Of a stretch of 64,000 nt of DNA, positions 1 through 13,224 are shown in pieces. Origin of the DNA: Apostichopus japonicus (Eukaryota; Echinodermata; Holothuroidea; Aspidochirotida; Stichopodidae). Within the stretch, counting starts at the first letter, position 1, and every line of letters starts with the position of its first letter. Below the pieces are notes generated by a model. It was not told the DNA's origin. It did not search any database and saw only the letters and a program-made list of their open reading frames with translations. The position numbers and the translations under genes are program-made. The stretch is taken from assembly GCF_037975245.1 (NCBI RefSeq), contig NC_092575.1:17325810-17389809 (forward strand), in the 5' to 3' direction.

Positions 1-332
1 AAGCTTTTGCGATTTTGGCGCTGTAACATATCTCTGCTTCTTACATACAAAACGTGCGCGTCGCGGAGTGAACGCGCACGCCTGTACGCCCCACACGTTT
101 TTATAACATGATTTGTCACAGCGCGTTCGTATACACTTTATGAAGCCAATTAACGCATGTAAAGACAAAACGATCCGCGACGAAGTTCTTTAGAAGCAAC
201 ACAACATGGTAATGCACTGACTTAGCACGTAAACTTAATATAGACACGGAGCCCAGGTTAGGCTACCACTGTTGCCTACGTAACAACATGTCGGCATTAG
301 CCAAATCATGAGTGGATTCTCCTTTTAGGCAT

Positions 333-334
<2 letters not shown>

Positions 335-388
<54 letters not shown>
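335..388. repeat. (TA)n microsatellite
   Basis: Uninterrupted TA dinucleotide run of about 26 units. It produces a spurious Ile-Tyr-rich open frame on the minus strand. Confidence 0.97.
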
Positions 389-390
<2 letters not shown>

Positions 391-810
391 CACCGGGCCA
401 AGGTTGCTCCTTGTTACTCCTCTGCATGTGACCTATACTACATGCAAAAGTAATTAAACAATACCTTCCGTATACATCCACCAAAGCTCCAACAAGCGAT
501 TGTTCTTCTTTCATCCCTTTTTCATAAATGGATGCATGCATATATATATACGTTCCACAACTTCAGTCAATGAGTGCATGTTTCTCAAATTTAAGAACAT
601 GATTATCCGCAAACCGATATTTCCTTTAAATTCGAGTTAATTCAAGAAAGATGTAGGCTACACGTATTCACTCGAAAAAAATTAGTGGCAAGCGTACAAT
701 ATATCCACTGTTGATTAATTATCAAGATATCGACTTATGGTGGCTAGTGAAAACAAACACGAGGAAACCTCTTTGGTGGGAAGGTAATCTGCCCTAACTT
801 ATATCCAATG

Positions 811-824
811 CCCCCCCCCCCCCC
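811..824. repeat. Poly-C tract
   Basis: Fourteen consecutive C residues; a simple homopolymer. Similar C or G runs occur at about 6650, 40060, 43620, 47840, 51920 and 62440. Confidence 0.95.
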
Positions 825-2694
825 AGTGTGTGCTGCACCACGATTGCAACCTTCAGTTGCACCCCTTTCCACACATACCTCATACACCAGTATACGTAAT
901 TATCCGCCATATGTTTATACACGGGCGGCCCCTTGATGACTTACGCGTAACTGCCGGTAAGATCCGAGTCGTGAAGCTACTTAATTATTTCTTCCATTTT
1001 GGCATACCATATTATGTCTGCCTAGAGAATGCTTTTTTTTAAAAAAAATTAAAGTTCTTCCTTTTTGCGTAACATGTCGCAGAAAAAAAGCAGTGTTTAC
1101 TTACATGTTCTTCAATACACGTATTGTTGCTTACGAGAGAATCCACACAGTGTAGTGCATGTCAACAGTAGCTCATTCAGTAGGCCTATATAGTAAAGTA
1201 TCAACAAACATATTTTCATTGCGTCATAAAAGTGTAGTGCGTCATTTGCATAAATCGGGCGCCTTGTATGAGACACCTATGCCCTTGCATCATTGTATAT
1301 GAGTATGATATATATGTATATATTTCATTGCATGAAGCTTTACCACGCAGTTGTATATATATCTGCGCGTAAGGTTAGTCTATACATGTAAGTTTTATAT
1401 TTTATATGCGTTCATGGCAGTTACAGGATGGGGCGTTGATAAGGCGTTGTATTGGTAAATGTGTGTTTCAAAATATTGTCGCCACGGTGATTGTATCATA
1501 ACATACAATCATATATAGTTACGTAATATGTGGTTGTAATGTGCCGTATTTATGTGTATATATGTGGTCCTACGATAGAGAGACGTCTTTAACCAAATGA
1601 CTGACGGCGAAAGTTGAGGGGAGAAGGGGGGGGGGCTAATTATTGAGGGGGAGGTGAGGGGTATTCCGGAATATATGTCTTTCAAAGTATCATATGTGGC
1701 CTGCAAATTACTATACATGGTCACCCGCTTTCTTAATGATAGATATAAATAATTCCCGATAAAATTAAGATAACATAGTTCTCAAGTTGGCATTCGTAAG
1801 AAAACGAGATTATTATCTGAATATGGGAATTAGGATTAGATTAAATGTTATTAGGAAATTAAATAGAGGAATCAAAATCTAGTCCGTCGATTTGATGACA
1901 TATACGATTATGAAAAATTTTCTTTTTTGATTGCGGACTGCAATAGAAGGGAACTTCATGATGAAGTTAGCTGGTTATTATATGCATATCCTTCTTATAA
2001 GTTGACGTATGTGTATCGGAATGGCTGAGAGGGTCAAGTCCAATATGACAGAGAAAAGTGTTCTTCCAACTTATAGTTCCTTCCGTTATCTTGTTTTCTG
2101 TTTCTCCTAGAAGTTGAAACATTTCGAATACTTTGCCTTTTATACTTACTTTTGAAATTCCGTGTCATCTCATACTGACGGGGCAGGAACCTCTGCAGAT
2201 ATAATGGTTATAGACATGCCTGTCGGGCGAAAACGTTTGCCTGCAGCTGCCTTATACGCGTTGCCCGCGGCGGGTGACGTTTTGCACTGTCATATGTGAT
2301 ACGATAAACAACCCTGCAACTTGTATATAGTGGATTTTCTATCTATATAGTATCTGTCCTATGCCTTACTGATGTAGTTTACAAATAATTCGTTCAATTG
2401 CTCTTTGTAATGTGTGTTATTTGTAGTCTGGATACCTGTACTGTATACGTACTGACTTACTGGTAATTTCCTTATTATGCCTAATGCTCACCTTGTCTTG
2501 TATGTTACTGTGTAAACTACCTTTATCAGGTCATAAGTATCTAGTTATTGTACATGACTACACATTGGTGATAATAAACATAGTTGCAGTAGCGTTCAGC
2601 GTGTGCACATGCTCCTTTCGCTTCCCACGCGGTCCCTTAAAGATCCGCTTTATTGGCTGCAATTTATAGCCCGTTATAGGTAGGAAAGCTCTGT

Positions 2695-2942
2695 GATTAC
2701 GTAATCGACATGCCACGGTCGTAAATCGACATCAGGCTGTACAATTAGTCTATACATAGCTTCTTAACACCATTGGGCTCTTTGTGTAAACATTGTGTGG
2801 AAATATGCTCATGTCAACAGTTTAGTTAATCATACAGCGTTCACACAAATACCCTCATACAAGACAAAATATGTGACAAGCGTTGCAGACTTATTTGTAA
2901 AAAGAGGTCATTTTACGACCAAGGCAGGTCGATTACGTAATC
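2695..2942. mobile_element. MITE-like element with about 32-bp terminal inverted repeats
   Basis: Bases 2695-2726 and 2911-2942 are reverse complements with about three mismatches; each ends in the palindrome GATTACGTAATC. The roughly 250-bp unit has no credible coding capacity, as expected for a non-autonomous DNA transposon. No clear target-site duplication was identified, so the outer limits are approximate. Confidence 0.6.
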
Positions 2943-4114
2943 TCAAGAAACTTGTTCATGATACAGCAGACCTTTAAAGTTGTCCACAATGGCTTGCCAT
3001 AGCGCATGGTTGCACGGCGACTGAGGTCACATGGTGTACACAATATAGCCGCTGAAGCGCTAAGCTTTCCTATTCTGTTTCACTTATGCGCGATCGATTT
3101 TACGTGCAAAAGCACTGTAGATAATACCAAAGACAATGAATACACCTTCGGAAGGTAAATAATCTTTGATAATACCTGATTTGTGTAATGGATAATGGTT
3201 TCACTTGCAATAACTTTTTTTCAATTTTTTCAATCAAATGTTGTACTAGCAGTAACACAGACGATAGGACTAACAACAAGGTTCAGTAATATTAATCGAA
3301 AACAATTGATTAATCATGCGCGATCAGCCCTACAACAAGTCTGCCAGATCATTCATAAACTAACCCCTTAGGCCTTAGTCCTTACTGTTAATGTTAAGTT
3401 GAATGTAACTTTCTATGGTCTGAGCTAGGCTCGGACCTACTGTACTGTAGGCTAGTGGAGGACTCTCATTTGTTAGCCTAACAAGTAACAGACTTAGGAA
3501 CTTAGACCAGAACATACTCGCAAGTAAACGTAGGCCTTGGTACAGTATCACAGGTCACATTGTATGCCTTTGCTAGAATTAAGCCCAATAACAATATTAC
3601 TAGGCCTATACTGCCAGATTAGTGTTAGTCTGCCCAATCTGCGAAACAAGATTTCATTATCAACTGCAATACGTATGACTAGCTTATGTATGAATTTCAT
3701 TCTTATTTGGTCCCTAGCTACATACATGATCAACATTTTAATATTTGTCAGTTCGTTAATTGCAAGTTAATAAGAATCTGACTGGACTGGGGCCCCATTT
3801 GAGAATGCATGGGGAAGGTATTCTTTTCCCCAGGGTGGTAATAGAGCTGACCCCAGATGCAACCATATCTGAGAACGGGTGGTGGAGCAACATCGAAGGA
3901 AAGAACATTATGAACGCCCCCCAAAAGGTCAAAATATTTGTTCCTAAAATCAATTAGCTATTTATGGCCTTAAGACAGGTGCCAGATCTTGAGTAGTGTG
4001 AGCCCTGAGCATTCACACTACAAATCTAGATTGCCCTTGGCAGGGTTGGATATTTCCAAGAAGTATTCATATTTCCCAGCCGGGCGGGAAATATTCTGGA
4101 ATACTATTTTGGCC

Positions 4115-4386
4115 GTGGCTATTCTTACGACTAGTCGTAACAATAATTTATAAACTATTCTTACGACATCGGCGAATTCATGCGAATTCAAAGTTAATAA
4201 AGCAACTGCGCATGTTGTAGGGGTAACCCTAACTCTAACCCTCAATCCAACCCTAACCCTAAACCTAACCCTAACGGGAAATTATTGTTTCTCCTGGTCG
4301 TAAAAATAGTACTCCTAGTCGTAAAAATAGCAACTGCGCATGCGCAAAAGGGAATTATTGTTACGACTAGTCGTAAGAATAGCCAC
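4115..4386. mobile_element. Small element with perfect 34-bp terminal inverted repeats
   Basis: Bases 4115-4148 and 4353-4386 are exact reverse complements over 34 bp. Each copy includes the 16-bp palindrome TTACGACTAGTCGTAA. The interior contains telomere-like repeats and two copies of a GCAACTGCGCATG motif. A direct repeat of TACTATTTTGG lies just outside each end (about 4102 and 4391), possibly an imperfect target-site duplication. There is no coding capacity; a MITE or similar foldback element is likely. Confidence 0.75.
4223..4275. repeat. Interstitial telomere-like CCCTAA repeats
   Basis: Degenerate run of CCCTAA/CTCTAA/ATCCAA units, the complement of the metazoan TTAGGG telomere repeat. 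It lies inside the 34-bp inverted-repeat element. Confidence 0.85.
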
Positions 4387-5196
4387 TTTGTACTATTTTG
4401 GACATTACAGTTACTAACTTACTACTGTACCAGGTAATATTGGTGAACACAAAATCATGTGAAAAACAACTAGTGAGGAATAATTACAGTGATTTGCATG
4501 AAATAGTGACTGATGAGGTTCATCTAATTATTCATCTTTTTATAATAAAAGTTCCTGCCAGCCTGCTCTGCACCTATTGAGCAAGATCTCCAACTTTGGG
4601 ACAATACAAACTAAACTACAGAACATGGTCTGCAAAAAGCTACAAAAGTGGTAATGTGCTGCAGAATTTTGAGAGGAGCAATGGACATTGTCTGGTACTA
4701 AACTTGCCTCTAGTACTTTTTTTAGTACTGCAACATATCTTTCCAGACTGTGAACAATCCATGTTCCATGTTGCATAATCTACAGCATTGACTAGGGTAA
4801 TTCTAGTTTTGTACAAACAAGTTGGAGGGAACATTGTCCAATTTTAATGGAAACATGTCATGCTCAGTATTGTGTTTACTGCATTATACTTACTGTACAA
4901 GCTAAATTACCTCTCTTTTTGTGTGTCATTTGCTGGGTGATGTGGTTGTTTAATTTGCTGACATATAACACATTTTTAATGAATAAACAAGTTGACAAAA
5001 TTAAAACTTTTCTGTTGTTGAATACTGATTTCCCAGTGTTTTCCAACTGTGGATAATATTTCCCGGATGATAAATACCGTGTGGTATTTCAAGCACCGGT
5101 ATTTGCAGGGTCAGGATGTGTATTCAACCAATCAAGCAACCTACGTGAAGCTTTTCTATCTTCTCATCAGTATTATAATCAACCATGTAAGCTAAG

Positions 5197-8100
5197 ATGA
5201 TGACGACTACTCAAGATTCCAGTATTCAGTGTGAGAGATCTGCCTCTGACCTGAGCCACACCTCGTCATCTCAGCAAAATCAGTCCACCGAGAGTAAGCT
5301 GACGAGGAGACGACAATTGAAGGTGATTGATTACCCCCTTTAGATTTTATAAGGGAATCTAATAAAATAAAATAACCTGGCAAACTGGGGAGAAGAATTG
5401 AACATACATTTTCTGACCAATGTGACTATTTTATGATATGTTTTGAAAGTGGCAGAAGAAATACTTAAAACTGCATTCCACTCAAACTAGTTGAGTGCTT
5501 TGGCGATCATGTTTTATAGGTTATCCTAGATTTTTATAAGGTAGGATTAAATTAACATAGGGTGTGGCCCTTGGGTTGTTATAGCGGACTTGCAATTTGT
5601 GGATTGTTCTTACCTGTAGAGTATCCTCCCAATTCAAACAAATTAAAATTGTAGACATCAATGGTGCATTCTGAGGAATTTTTAGACCACATACTTTTGT
5701 GTGATGTTGAATATAAGGGTGTACACCCTCCATCCATCCACCCTCCCCTCCAATCCACCCCTGGGATATGCACCTGACCTAAGGCAACCTGGAGAGAAGG
5801 ATTGACAATACAATATCTGACCAATGTTACTATTTTATGTTTAGTTAAATTGCAAGTGCAGAAGAAATACTCTCAACTTAAAACTGCATTCCACTTAAAC
5901 TAGTTGAGCATAGCATGGTGCCTTATTTTATATGAATTAAGTTACATTCTATGCAAAACATTTGTCTTTGGTAAAGATCATAGGCCTATTGCTTTGGGAG
6001 GTGTATTTTTTCTTCTTTCACAAAGGCTTAAAATACTACTAATAGTATCTTTCAATTACTATCATCCTGCAGCTTTCCTTTTTCTCATTTTAGGTAATTT
6101 TAATTATTTCATTTCTTTCTACAGCCATCTCACATCTCTACCAGTCAAGACTATCAGCGGCCTACATCTTCTAAAAGTACTCCATCACGTAGAGTCCACA
6201 AGAAATTTCCAAGTTAGTGCTACGACTGCTATCAAGTTGGATATTTCAAGAAGAAAGAATATCTCTTGAGATATCAAATGGAAAACTTTTAAGCTTTGAA
6301 AATAATATATTTTCCGCACTGTAAACATGAGTGGATGTGACTATTGACAAAGGATTCTTTGTTCCAAGTGAATTTTACTAGAAATGAAATTGCCTAGTAA
6401 TTTCTGTAAGGAGTGATAATAGTACGTAGATAAGTTAAAAATCATCAGTATCCATATCGTCACATACCGTTGCAACTTGGTTTTGTTAGATCAGATTTTA
6501 ATTTGATAGGATACCAGGACTGTATACATGATAAGTTTATCCATGCTAACCAATACTGCTTGTAAAGTTTGTCATGTGATCTGATATTCTGTCATAAATT
6601 TGACCCGAGTCAACGATTCAGTACACAAATTCAATTTTTTTTTTTTTGGGGGGGGGAGGATATTTATTCTTTTATTATCATTCCATCATGTGTCCAAACA
6701 ATGTACAGTTCATAATAACATATACTTTATGGCCATTAGTCAATATTATCCCCAACAACCAGTAAATCATTAAACTTCAAATAAAGATTTCCAGTTATGC
6801 CATCTGATATCAAAAGCATTTTGCTTACAATTAGTTTGATACATAAACTTTTCTTTTAGATAAAAATTCTTTAAATCAATTTTACCATTGCTAAAGGAAG
6901 GTTTCTCTTTTTTAACCTTACATTTGAAAACACAAAATTTCAGAACCAGAAGGATGTTATTAAACACAATTTATCAACAGATGGATCTACGGAGAGTCTG
7001 TCATCGTCTACCTCCTCGTCCTCTCACAACGACCCGAGATCCGTCTCTCGCATCACTTGCCAACTGTCCAAGGATTATCCGGGCTATTTTGAATATCTCA
7101 GACCATCGTCCGTCTTCAGAAAGCCGTTGCGGAGATCCTTGAGTCTTCCCGATGGATTTAAGGATAGCTACAAATTGCAGCACCCAGAGCTGACAGAGGG
7201 CGACAGAGAGTATTTACGACACAAGGCAGCCGTCTACAGTATGAGCAATATGAAGAAAGGTGCCGAGTGGAGGTTTCGCCAGGCTATACAACATCAAATA
7301 GACACAGGTAAGAAAAGTTGTAACTCAGTACGAAAAAACTATGTTACATAGAATGAATTGGCTGAAGTATGCAGATTTTTACTAACGTATCTATCATTCG
7401 GTTTATACGTGTGTGAAGTTTTTGAATTTTTTTGGAAGTTTTGTTGATTCCTTATTTTCATAATTTATGAGTTTCTTTGGAAAATTTATACTGGAATAAC
7501 ATGAAATTGGGCATAGGATGAAAGACGGGTCCTCATGAGGCATTATTTTCTAACATAGTAACCTGTTTTACAATTCTAATCTTACTTTGCATGGGAAGGG
7601 CCTTATCATTTTGAGAAGAAAACACCCTCCTAACATATTCAAAATCAACTCTGCTCTCTTATTTTCTGCCGGTTTATTAAGTTTGTTGTCTGTAAACAGA
7701 AAGTACATTTTAATGAAATTCATGTTATTGATGCATTTACTATAAAAGCTGTACCCCTCTTATCTTCTTCAACTTTTTTTTCATAGGTTTCCACACAAAA
7801 GCTGAATGCAAAAAATACTTAGATTATCTTGACAGTCCCAGGAAGAGACAGTTTGGGACGGACCCAAGGGTCTGGAGGAATCCACCGAAAATGCCTCCGA
7901 GACCACTGCACTTCCATCGGAGGAGTGCTACAGTGCCATCCGGCTTTGAGAGAAGCCAAAGTGCAAAGGAACGAAGGGAAGGTAACAATTGAAGTAACTA
8001 ATAAGGAGCGGGGGGGGGGGGATGCTTGCATTCCACTGGGGTTGGATGAATGTATGATCAGTGGATGTGTGTACGGTCAGTGGATGCATGTACAGTCAGT

Positions 8101-8708
8101 GGACTCGTGTGTACTTTCAGTGGATGCATGTACGGTCAGTAGACGTGTGCATGGTCAGGGGGCACGTATGGCATCAACGGGCGCGTGTACGGTCAATGGA
8201 TGCGTGTACTGTCAATGGGCTTCCTTTCAATACTCTCTGTATAAGTAAAAAAAGTGTCGAAACCTAGATGATGCCTTGGAAATTTTTTATAAAATATTTT
8301 CAGGATGCCAGAAAAAAAATCTTTTTTTTTTTATCAGAAAAGACATTATTTTGTACTAGTATCTTAGCAACTCTAGCTTTCTGACAGTGTTAAAAGCCAG
8401 CAATCCTATGCAACCATTTCTTTGTTTAGATTATGTGCTGTTGGATTGAGGAAGTTTCTCAGTATTTTTTTTTAATATTATTTTTGCTTTCTGGATTTGT
8501 GGAGGAATTCTGGTTACAATATTTGAATAATTGTTTTTCATTAATTCATATTTTCACAAATATTCCAGATTTTAGTCCTGCTTCTTCAAGACGAGGTTCA
8601 AATTCGAGCACTCTGCCGGCCTCCTGGAAAGATTCTGCTCTCTATTACGACCCAGAAACGAAAAGAACCATCGCAGGAAGAAGAAAACCAGATCCAAAAG
8701 TGAAGTAG
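5197..8708 (+). CDS. FAM216A: FAM216-like protein (probable FAM216A orthologue), 5 exons, 291 aa
   Basis: Reconstructed exons: 5197-5322, 6125-6212, 6981-7307, 7787-7981, 8569-8708; all junctions have GT-AG ends and the phases agree. The N-terminal about 110 residues are Ser/Thr/Gln-rich and probably disordered. Residues about 137-145 read LQHPELTEG followed by a basic helical stretch, which I recognise as the FAM216 family core. The rest is basic and low in complexity, with no signal peptide or membrane segment. The human protein is of similar length and of unknown function. The call is strengthened by the neighbour: VPS29 follows in opposite orientation, as for human FAM216A. The exon 2 donor (gttagt) and exon 3 acceptor were chosen because they keep frame. 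An upstream exon or alternative start is possible: the initiator region has two adjacent ATGs, and the first is used here. Confidence 0.68.
5378..5909. repeat. Direct repeat pair in intron 1 of the FAM216-like gene
   Basis: About 115 bp at 5378-5498 recurs in diverged form at 5790-5909, with shared segments such as GCAGAAGAAATACT and AAACTGCATTCCACT. It is non-coding and probably a dispersed repeat or local duplication. Confidence 0.7.
8048..8220. repeat. Short minisatellite in intron 4 of the FAM216-like gene
   Basis: Roughly 18-24-bp imperfect units built on GTGGATGCATGTACGGTCA, repeated about eight times just after the exon 4 donor. Confidence 0.8.
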
Positions 8709-8916
8709 AGCTTAAACTATATTGATATCATTCTTCAAGATCCTGAAAGCTATTTATACAGAGTTGTAGTGAGTCATTTGATTGTAAAGTCAAGTTGATG
8801 CATATTCCAGGGATTTTCCTGTTTCCTATATTACCTCCAAACTTACATTACCTTGAATGAGTCACTTTCACACTTGAAATTTATTGACTGAAATGATGAC
8901 TTGTTACTACACTGGT

Positions 8917-8922
8917 ATTAAA
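8917..8922 (+). terminator. Candidate poly-A signal of the FAM216-like gene
   Basis: An ATTAAA hexamer about 210 bp after the stop codon. It is the common variant signal, but only positional evidence supports its use. Confidence 0.3.
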
Positions 8923-9044
8923 GATATGTTTTTTTTTTAGTTTCCAGTAAAATTGTTCAGGGTATGGTTTACAAATGACAGAGCATTCTGCTACATTTCT
9001 GGTAAGACAATATTTGTATTTCTTTATTAGTCTTCAGAGGTGTG

Positions 9045-10065
9045 TCTCTTGAAGATCAGGAAGCTAACAGGCTTGGTGATCCCCTTGCCTCGATTCATTG
9101 GGGATATTGAGGATCAGGAAGCTAACAGGCTTAGTGATTCCCTTGCCAAGATTCATTGGGTATATTGAGGATCAGAAAGCTAACAGGCTTAGTGATCCCT
9201 TTCTCGTTTCATTGAGAATATGGAGGATCAGGAAGCTAACAGGCTTGGTGATCCCTTTCTCATGTTTCATTGAGAATATGGAGGATCAGAAAGCTAACAG
9301 GCTTGGTGATCCCCTTGCCTTGATTCATTGGGAATATTGAGAATCAGGAAGCCAACAGGCTTAGTGATTCCCTTGCCAAGATTCATTGGGGATATTGAGG
9401 ATCAGGAAGCTAATAGGCTTAGTGATTCCCTTGCCAAGATTCATTGGGGATATTGAGGATCAGGAAGCTAACAGGCTTAGTGATTCCCTTGCCAAGATTC
9501 ATTGGGTATATTGAGGATCAGATAGCTAACAGGCTTAGTGATCCCTTTCTCATGTTTCATTGAGAATATGGAGGATCAGAAAGCTAACAGGCTTGGTGAT
9601 CCCCTTGCCTTGATTCATTGGGAATATTGAGAATCAGGAAGCCAACAGGCTTAGTGATTCCCTTGCCAAGATTAACTGGGAATATTGAGGATCAGGAAGC
9701 TAATAGGCTTAGTGATTCCCTTGCCATGATCCATTGGGAATGTTAAGGATCAGAAAGCTAACAGGCTTGGTGATCCCCTTGTCTTGATTCATTGGAGATA
9801 TTGAGGATCAGAAAGCTAACAGGATTAGTGATCTCCTTGCCTTGTTTCATTGGGGATTATTGAGGATCAGAAAGCTAACAGGCTTAGTGATTCCCTTGCC
9901 TTGTTTCATTGGGTATATTGAGAACCAGAAAGCTAACAGGCTTAGTGATCCTCTTGCCTTGATTCATTGGGTATATTGAGAACCAGAAATCTAACAGTAT
10001 TAGTGATTCCCTCGCCTTGATTCATTGGAATTATTGAGGATCAGAAAGCCAGCAAACTCAGAAAT
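9045..10065. repeat. 58-bp minisatellite
   Basis: About 17 tandem copies of a roughly 58-bp unit carrying GAAGCTAACAGGCTTAGTGA and a GATTCATTGGG block. Units fall into variant classes (TTGCCAAG, TTGCCTTG and shorter TTTCTCATG types). It lies about 340 bp beyond the FAM216-like stop codon. Open frames across it are repeat artefacts. Confidence 0.95.
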
Positions 10066-13000
10066 TTCTTGTATGAACCCCTTTGAAGTTGTATTATACT
10101 TTAAAACTGGTATAAAAAGTAAGAAAATTTTTCTAGGAGTGCAGTTAATAATTGTAAGAATATCATTTCATTGAATTCTCAGTGATTCTTAAATTCCATT
10201 GCCAATTAAAGCAATAAACTGTTATATTTTTATTTGGGCAGTAGTGTATAGGATCGCAGTCATGCCAGCATCTGACATAGTCTTCCTTTACTTTTACAAT
10301 CTTTTCACACCATGTATGGTAGAAATATCTGTGCACATACAAAAAATAATTGATCTACCTAAACTGGTGTATTTTAAGCAAGTACCAAGCAAAATACTGT
10401 TTTGGAAATTTTGGCTTCTGTGTTTTGTTGAAAAGTTCTACTGGCAATGCATCATCCAATGATGTTTAAAAGGCATTTCATAAAACAGTAGGATGTGTTT
10501 TACTCACATTAAGATGTAACTTCTGTGAATATACCTACTAATACTTAACAGGTTTTCTAATTTCTTCAACTACTGGGTGAATGGACACTAGCAGATGATA
10601 AAAACTATATCTTTAACTTTGATGTGAAATGTTCATAATCTGTAGCAATTTTTGTAAAGTTAGAAGTCTTCCTCAACTGTTACAAATAGTTTATTTTTTC
10701 TATGAACGTCTGACAAATACAAAAAGAAAAAATTTAAGTGAAAATCGTTGCTTGCTTTTTGTTCTTTTTTTCTTTGAGTGATTTTATTGTCATTCCTTTT
10801 GTTACATAGGTAAATCATGATTATAAAGAGTTTACATGCATTATATGGACAAAGGAGTAAGAATGGTGCTTCTTCAGATGTGGTAGGAGTTAATGACTGT
10901 TTAACAATATTTCTCAGTTTCAGTGACATCATAGTAAACATCGTTGTGGTAATTTCCATTTCAACTTTGAACAAACTTTATTTCACTCCATGTTTAATTG
11001 TTTTTGTGACTTTTTTGAACTGCTCTCTACCAATAGTAACACTTCGCACACCATTCAACTGAAAGAAACTGACCAAAATCTATTGCATTGTTTTACAAAC
11101 AAATCATTCAGTTCTTTCCATGATAAGGAAATGATCCAACTGAATCAAGAAATTCAACTCCCAAAAAACGAACCAATTTGTTTCAAGTTATTTTGTAGGT
11201 ATCTTAGTTGGATGGTGTTACCTTCAAGCACTTTCTTGCACCTTGTATATTTTTTCGTTTTTTCAAATTTCAGAAAGTTTCCAAAAGGATGTATTTACAC
11301 CATATAAGACTGCGATAGATCAAACTGAGTCTACTCCAACAAATGAGTTCACAACGAGTGAGTGAACACTTTTGTGCCAGAGACAATTCTGGATAACACT
11401 TGAAATTCTCGCTCAAAAGAGAAAGTCGGAACTGTTCAACATTGAACTGTTGACTAGACAAGACTACAATGCTAATGGATTTTAGTATTGAATGGTTTAG
11501 AAAATTTACCAAGATCAACTCAAAAATCTGGTTAAAGCATATTAAAACAAATTGCTTAAAGGTGAAAAAACAAGATTTAAGGTCCTCTTAATTCTTCAAT
11601 GACTTAAACAATAAACAGCCATTGTATGATACAGTTTGTATGATACCCACAGGTAACAGAGCCAATATCACATTACAAGGATATTGACAAAATCCAATCT
11701 GCTTTAATAAGTCAAACAATTTTACATCGCCAGGCAACCTCTAAATTCTTCTAATTGCATGGAACTCTGACAAATTCTGTTAGACAGACTTTATATTTAC
11801 CATCATCATTTTCATGTAACACCCATGAAGAGATTATAAAAAAAAAATTGACATTGAAATTATGAATATAGACTACACATTACACAAGAAACTGAAGAAT
11901 ATTAAAATTAGGGGAAGCCTATACTCTGATGACCATTCAGTGGCAGATTGGGATAAAAGAAAGACCGCTATTATGTACAGACCTAGTCAGCAATTTCTCT
12001 TCAGAATATCTGCGTATTTTGATGTCTTTTGAAAACAATATTCAAAAGGGTTTCAACTTCTCAAAATTCCTGTTGAAATGGCAATCAGCAGGTCAATTAA
12101 TTTATACATAACTAGCACATAAATTGGAACATGAATGTATATATGTATGTATAATTCTTCAACAAGTTGGACCTTTCTAAGAGCGTAATGACTAACAACA
12201 TCTTCAAACTCGCCATTCTTTAGCTCCAGAAACTAATACGTTTCTGTTATGACTGCTTGCTGTGCATCCAGAAACTAATACGTTTCTGTTATGACTGTTT
12301 GTTGTGCATCACCAGGCAGTAGTTCTATGTACAAGACATTGTATATTGCTAGCTATACAGTAGACAACTAATCATTCACCCTTTAAAATTTGTGACAGAA
12401 AATACAAAATGGTTACATCTTTTGCCAGTTCATACTTTCAAGAAAGCAGCGGGTTGAACCTGTAATGTAAATATCTCTCACCGTCAGAATGCTGGACAGG
12501 ATCTATCATGCAACTTTGTTGCATGATTGCAGCAATAGGTGGTGAAAATCTTGTAGTCAAAGCAAAAACATTAACAATTTAGTTTTACACTTCCCAATTG
12601 TTCATAGAAGCATTCATTTAAAATGTGTATCTAGCCTAGCCTAATTTGTCTATTACATACAGGGCTAAAGTTAAACATTTTCATACACTGTTAAGCCTTA
12701 GGGTACATACCGACTAACAGACCCATTTGTGAACTAACGGGGTAACTTTAGATATTTCAAAGAACACTACATTTGTGTCTTGAGTGAAGATGGTGGGATG
12801 TGGATTGAACAATGGTTTGAAATGAAATTGAACCAGCTACTTTATCATTTATGTTAGATTTGTAAATAGATATGAGATATTTGACAAAAACAAAGTACCT
12901 TGCACCCAGGAGAATGAAACCCAACTCTTCTGGTCTTAGGGGTATGGAGAAGAGGGCAGGGCAAGACTTTGCTGTTCTGCCTTTGATGTACATTTTGTAT

Positions 13001-13224
13001 CAGTTACCTCTTGCCCATCCCATCACCCTCCCACTCCCCCATAACTCCCCCTTATCCCTCTGCCCCTATTGCAGGTACACTACCCCTCATTACTCATTCA
13101 CTTTACCATTCCTTCATTCTCAGGCAACAGAAAATATAAACATCAGCGAGGGTCTCGCATCCACTTTGTTTTCTCTGTCACATATCTATTTTAAAGACTT
13201 CTGATTGTCCTGTTACAATGTTAT
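10066..13224. other. Intergenic / VPS29 3' region, no further gene seen
   Basis: AT-rich sequence between the FAM216-like gene and the VPS29 stop codon. Part must be VPS29 3' UTR on the minus strand, but no poly-A signal can be assigned with confidence. Apart from a 42-bp tandem duplication at 12226-12309, no structured repeat or coding signal was recognised. Confidence 0.5.
12226..12309. repeat. 42-bp tandem duplication
   Basis: Two nearly identical 42-bp copies beginning CCAGAAACTAATACGTTTCT, differing at two or three positions. Confidence 0.85.

Larger units (their letters stand above)
1..5196. other. Non-coding left flank
   Basis: No protein-coding exon could be supported here; open frames are short, lack recognisable motifs and often run through simple repeats. 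The stretch contains a TA microsatellite, a C homopolymer and two small inverted-repeat elements, listed separately. It may include upstream regulatory sequence or a 5' non-coding exon of the FAM216-like gene. The first six bases are a HindIII site, compatible with a clone end. Confidence 0.6.

Noticed and set aside
4223-4275. Chromosome end
   Set aside because: The telomere-like run is short, degenerate and internal to an inverted-repeat element, with unique genes on the downstream side.
5904-6269. 121-codon plus-strand frame over FAM216-like exon 2
   Set aside because: It uses another frame than the splice-consistent one; the overlapping exon 2 reading connects in phase with exons 1 and 3.
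7829-8248. 139-codon plus-strand frame overlapping FAM216-like exon 4
   Set aside because: Out of frame with the reconstructed gene and extended by the short minisatellite.
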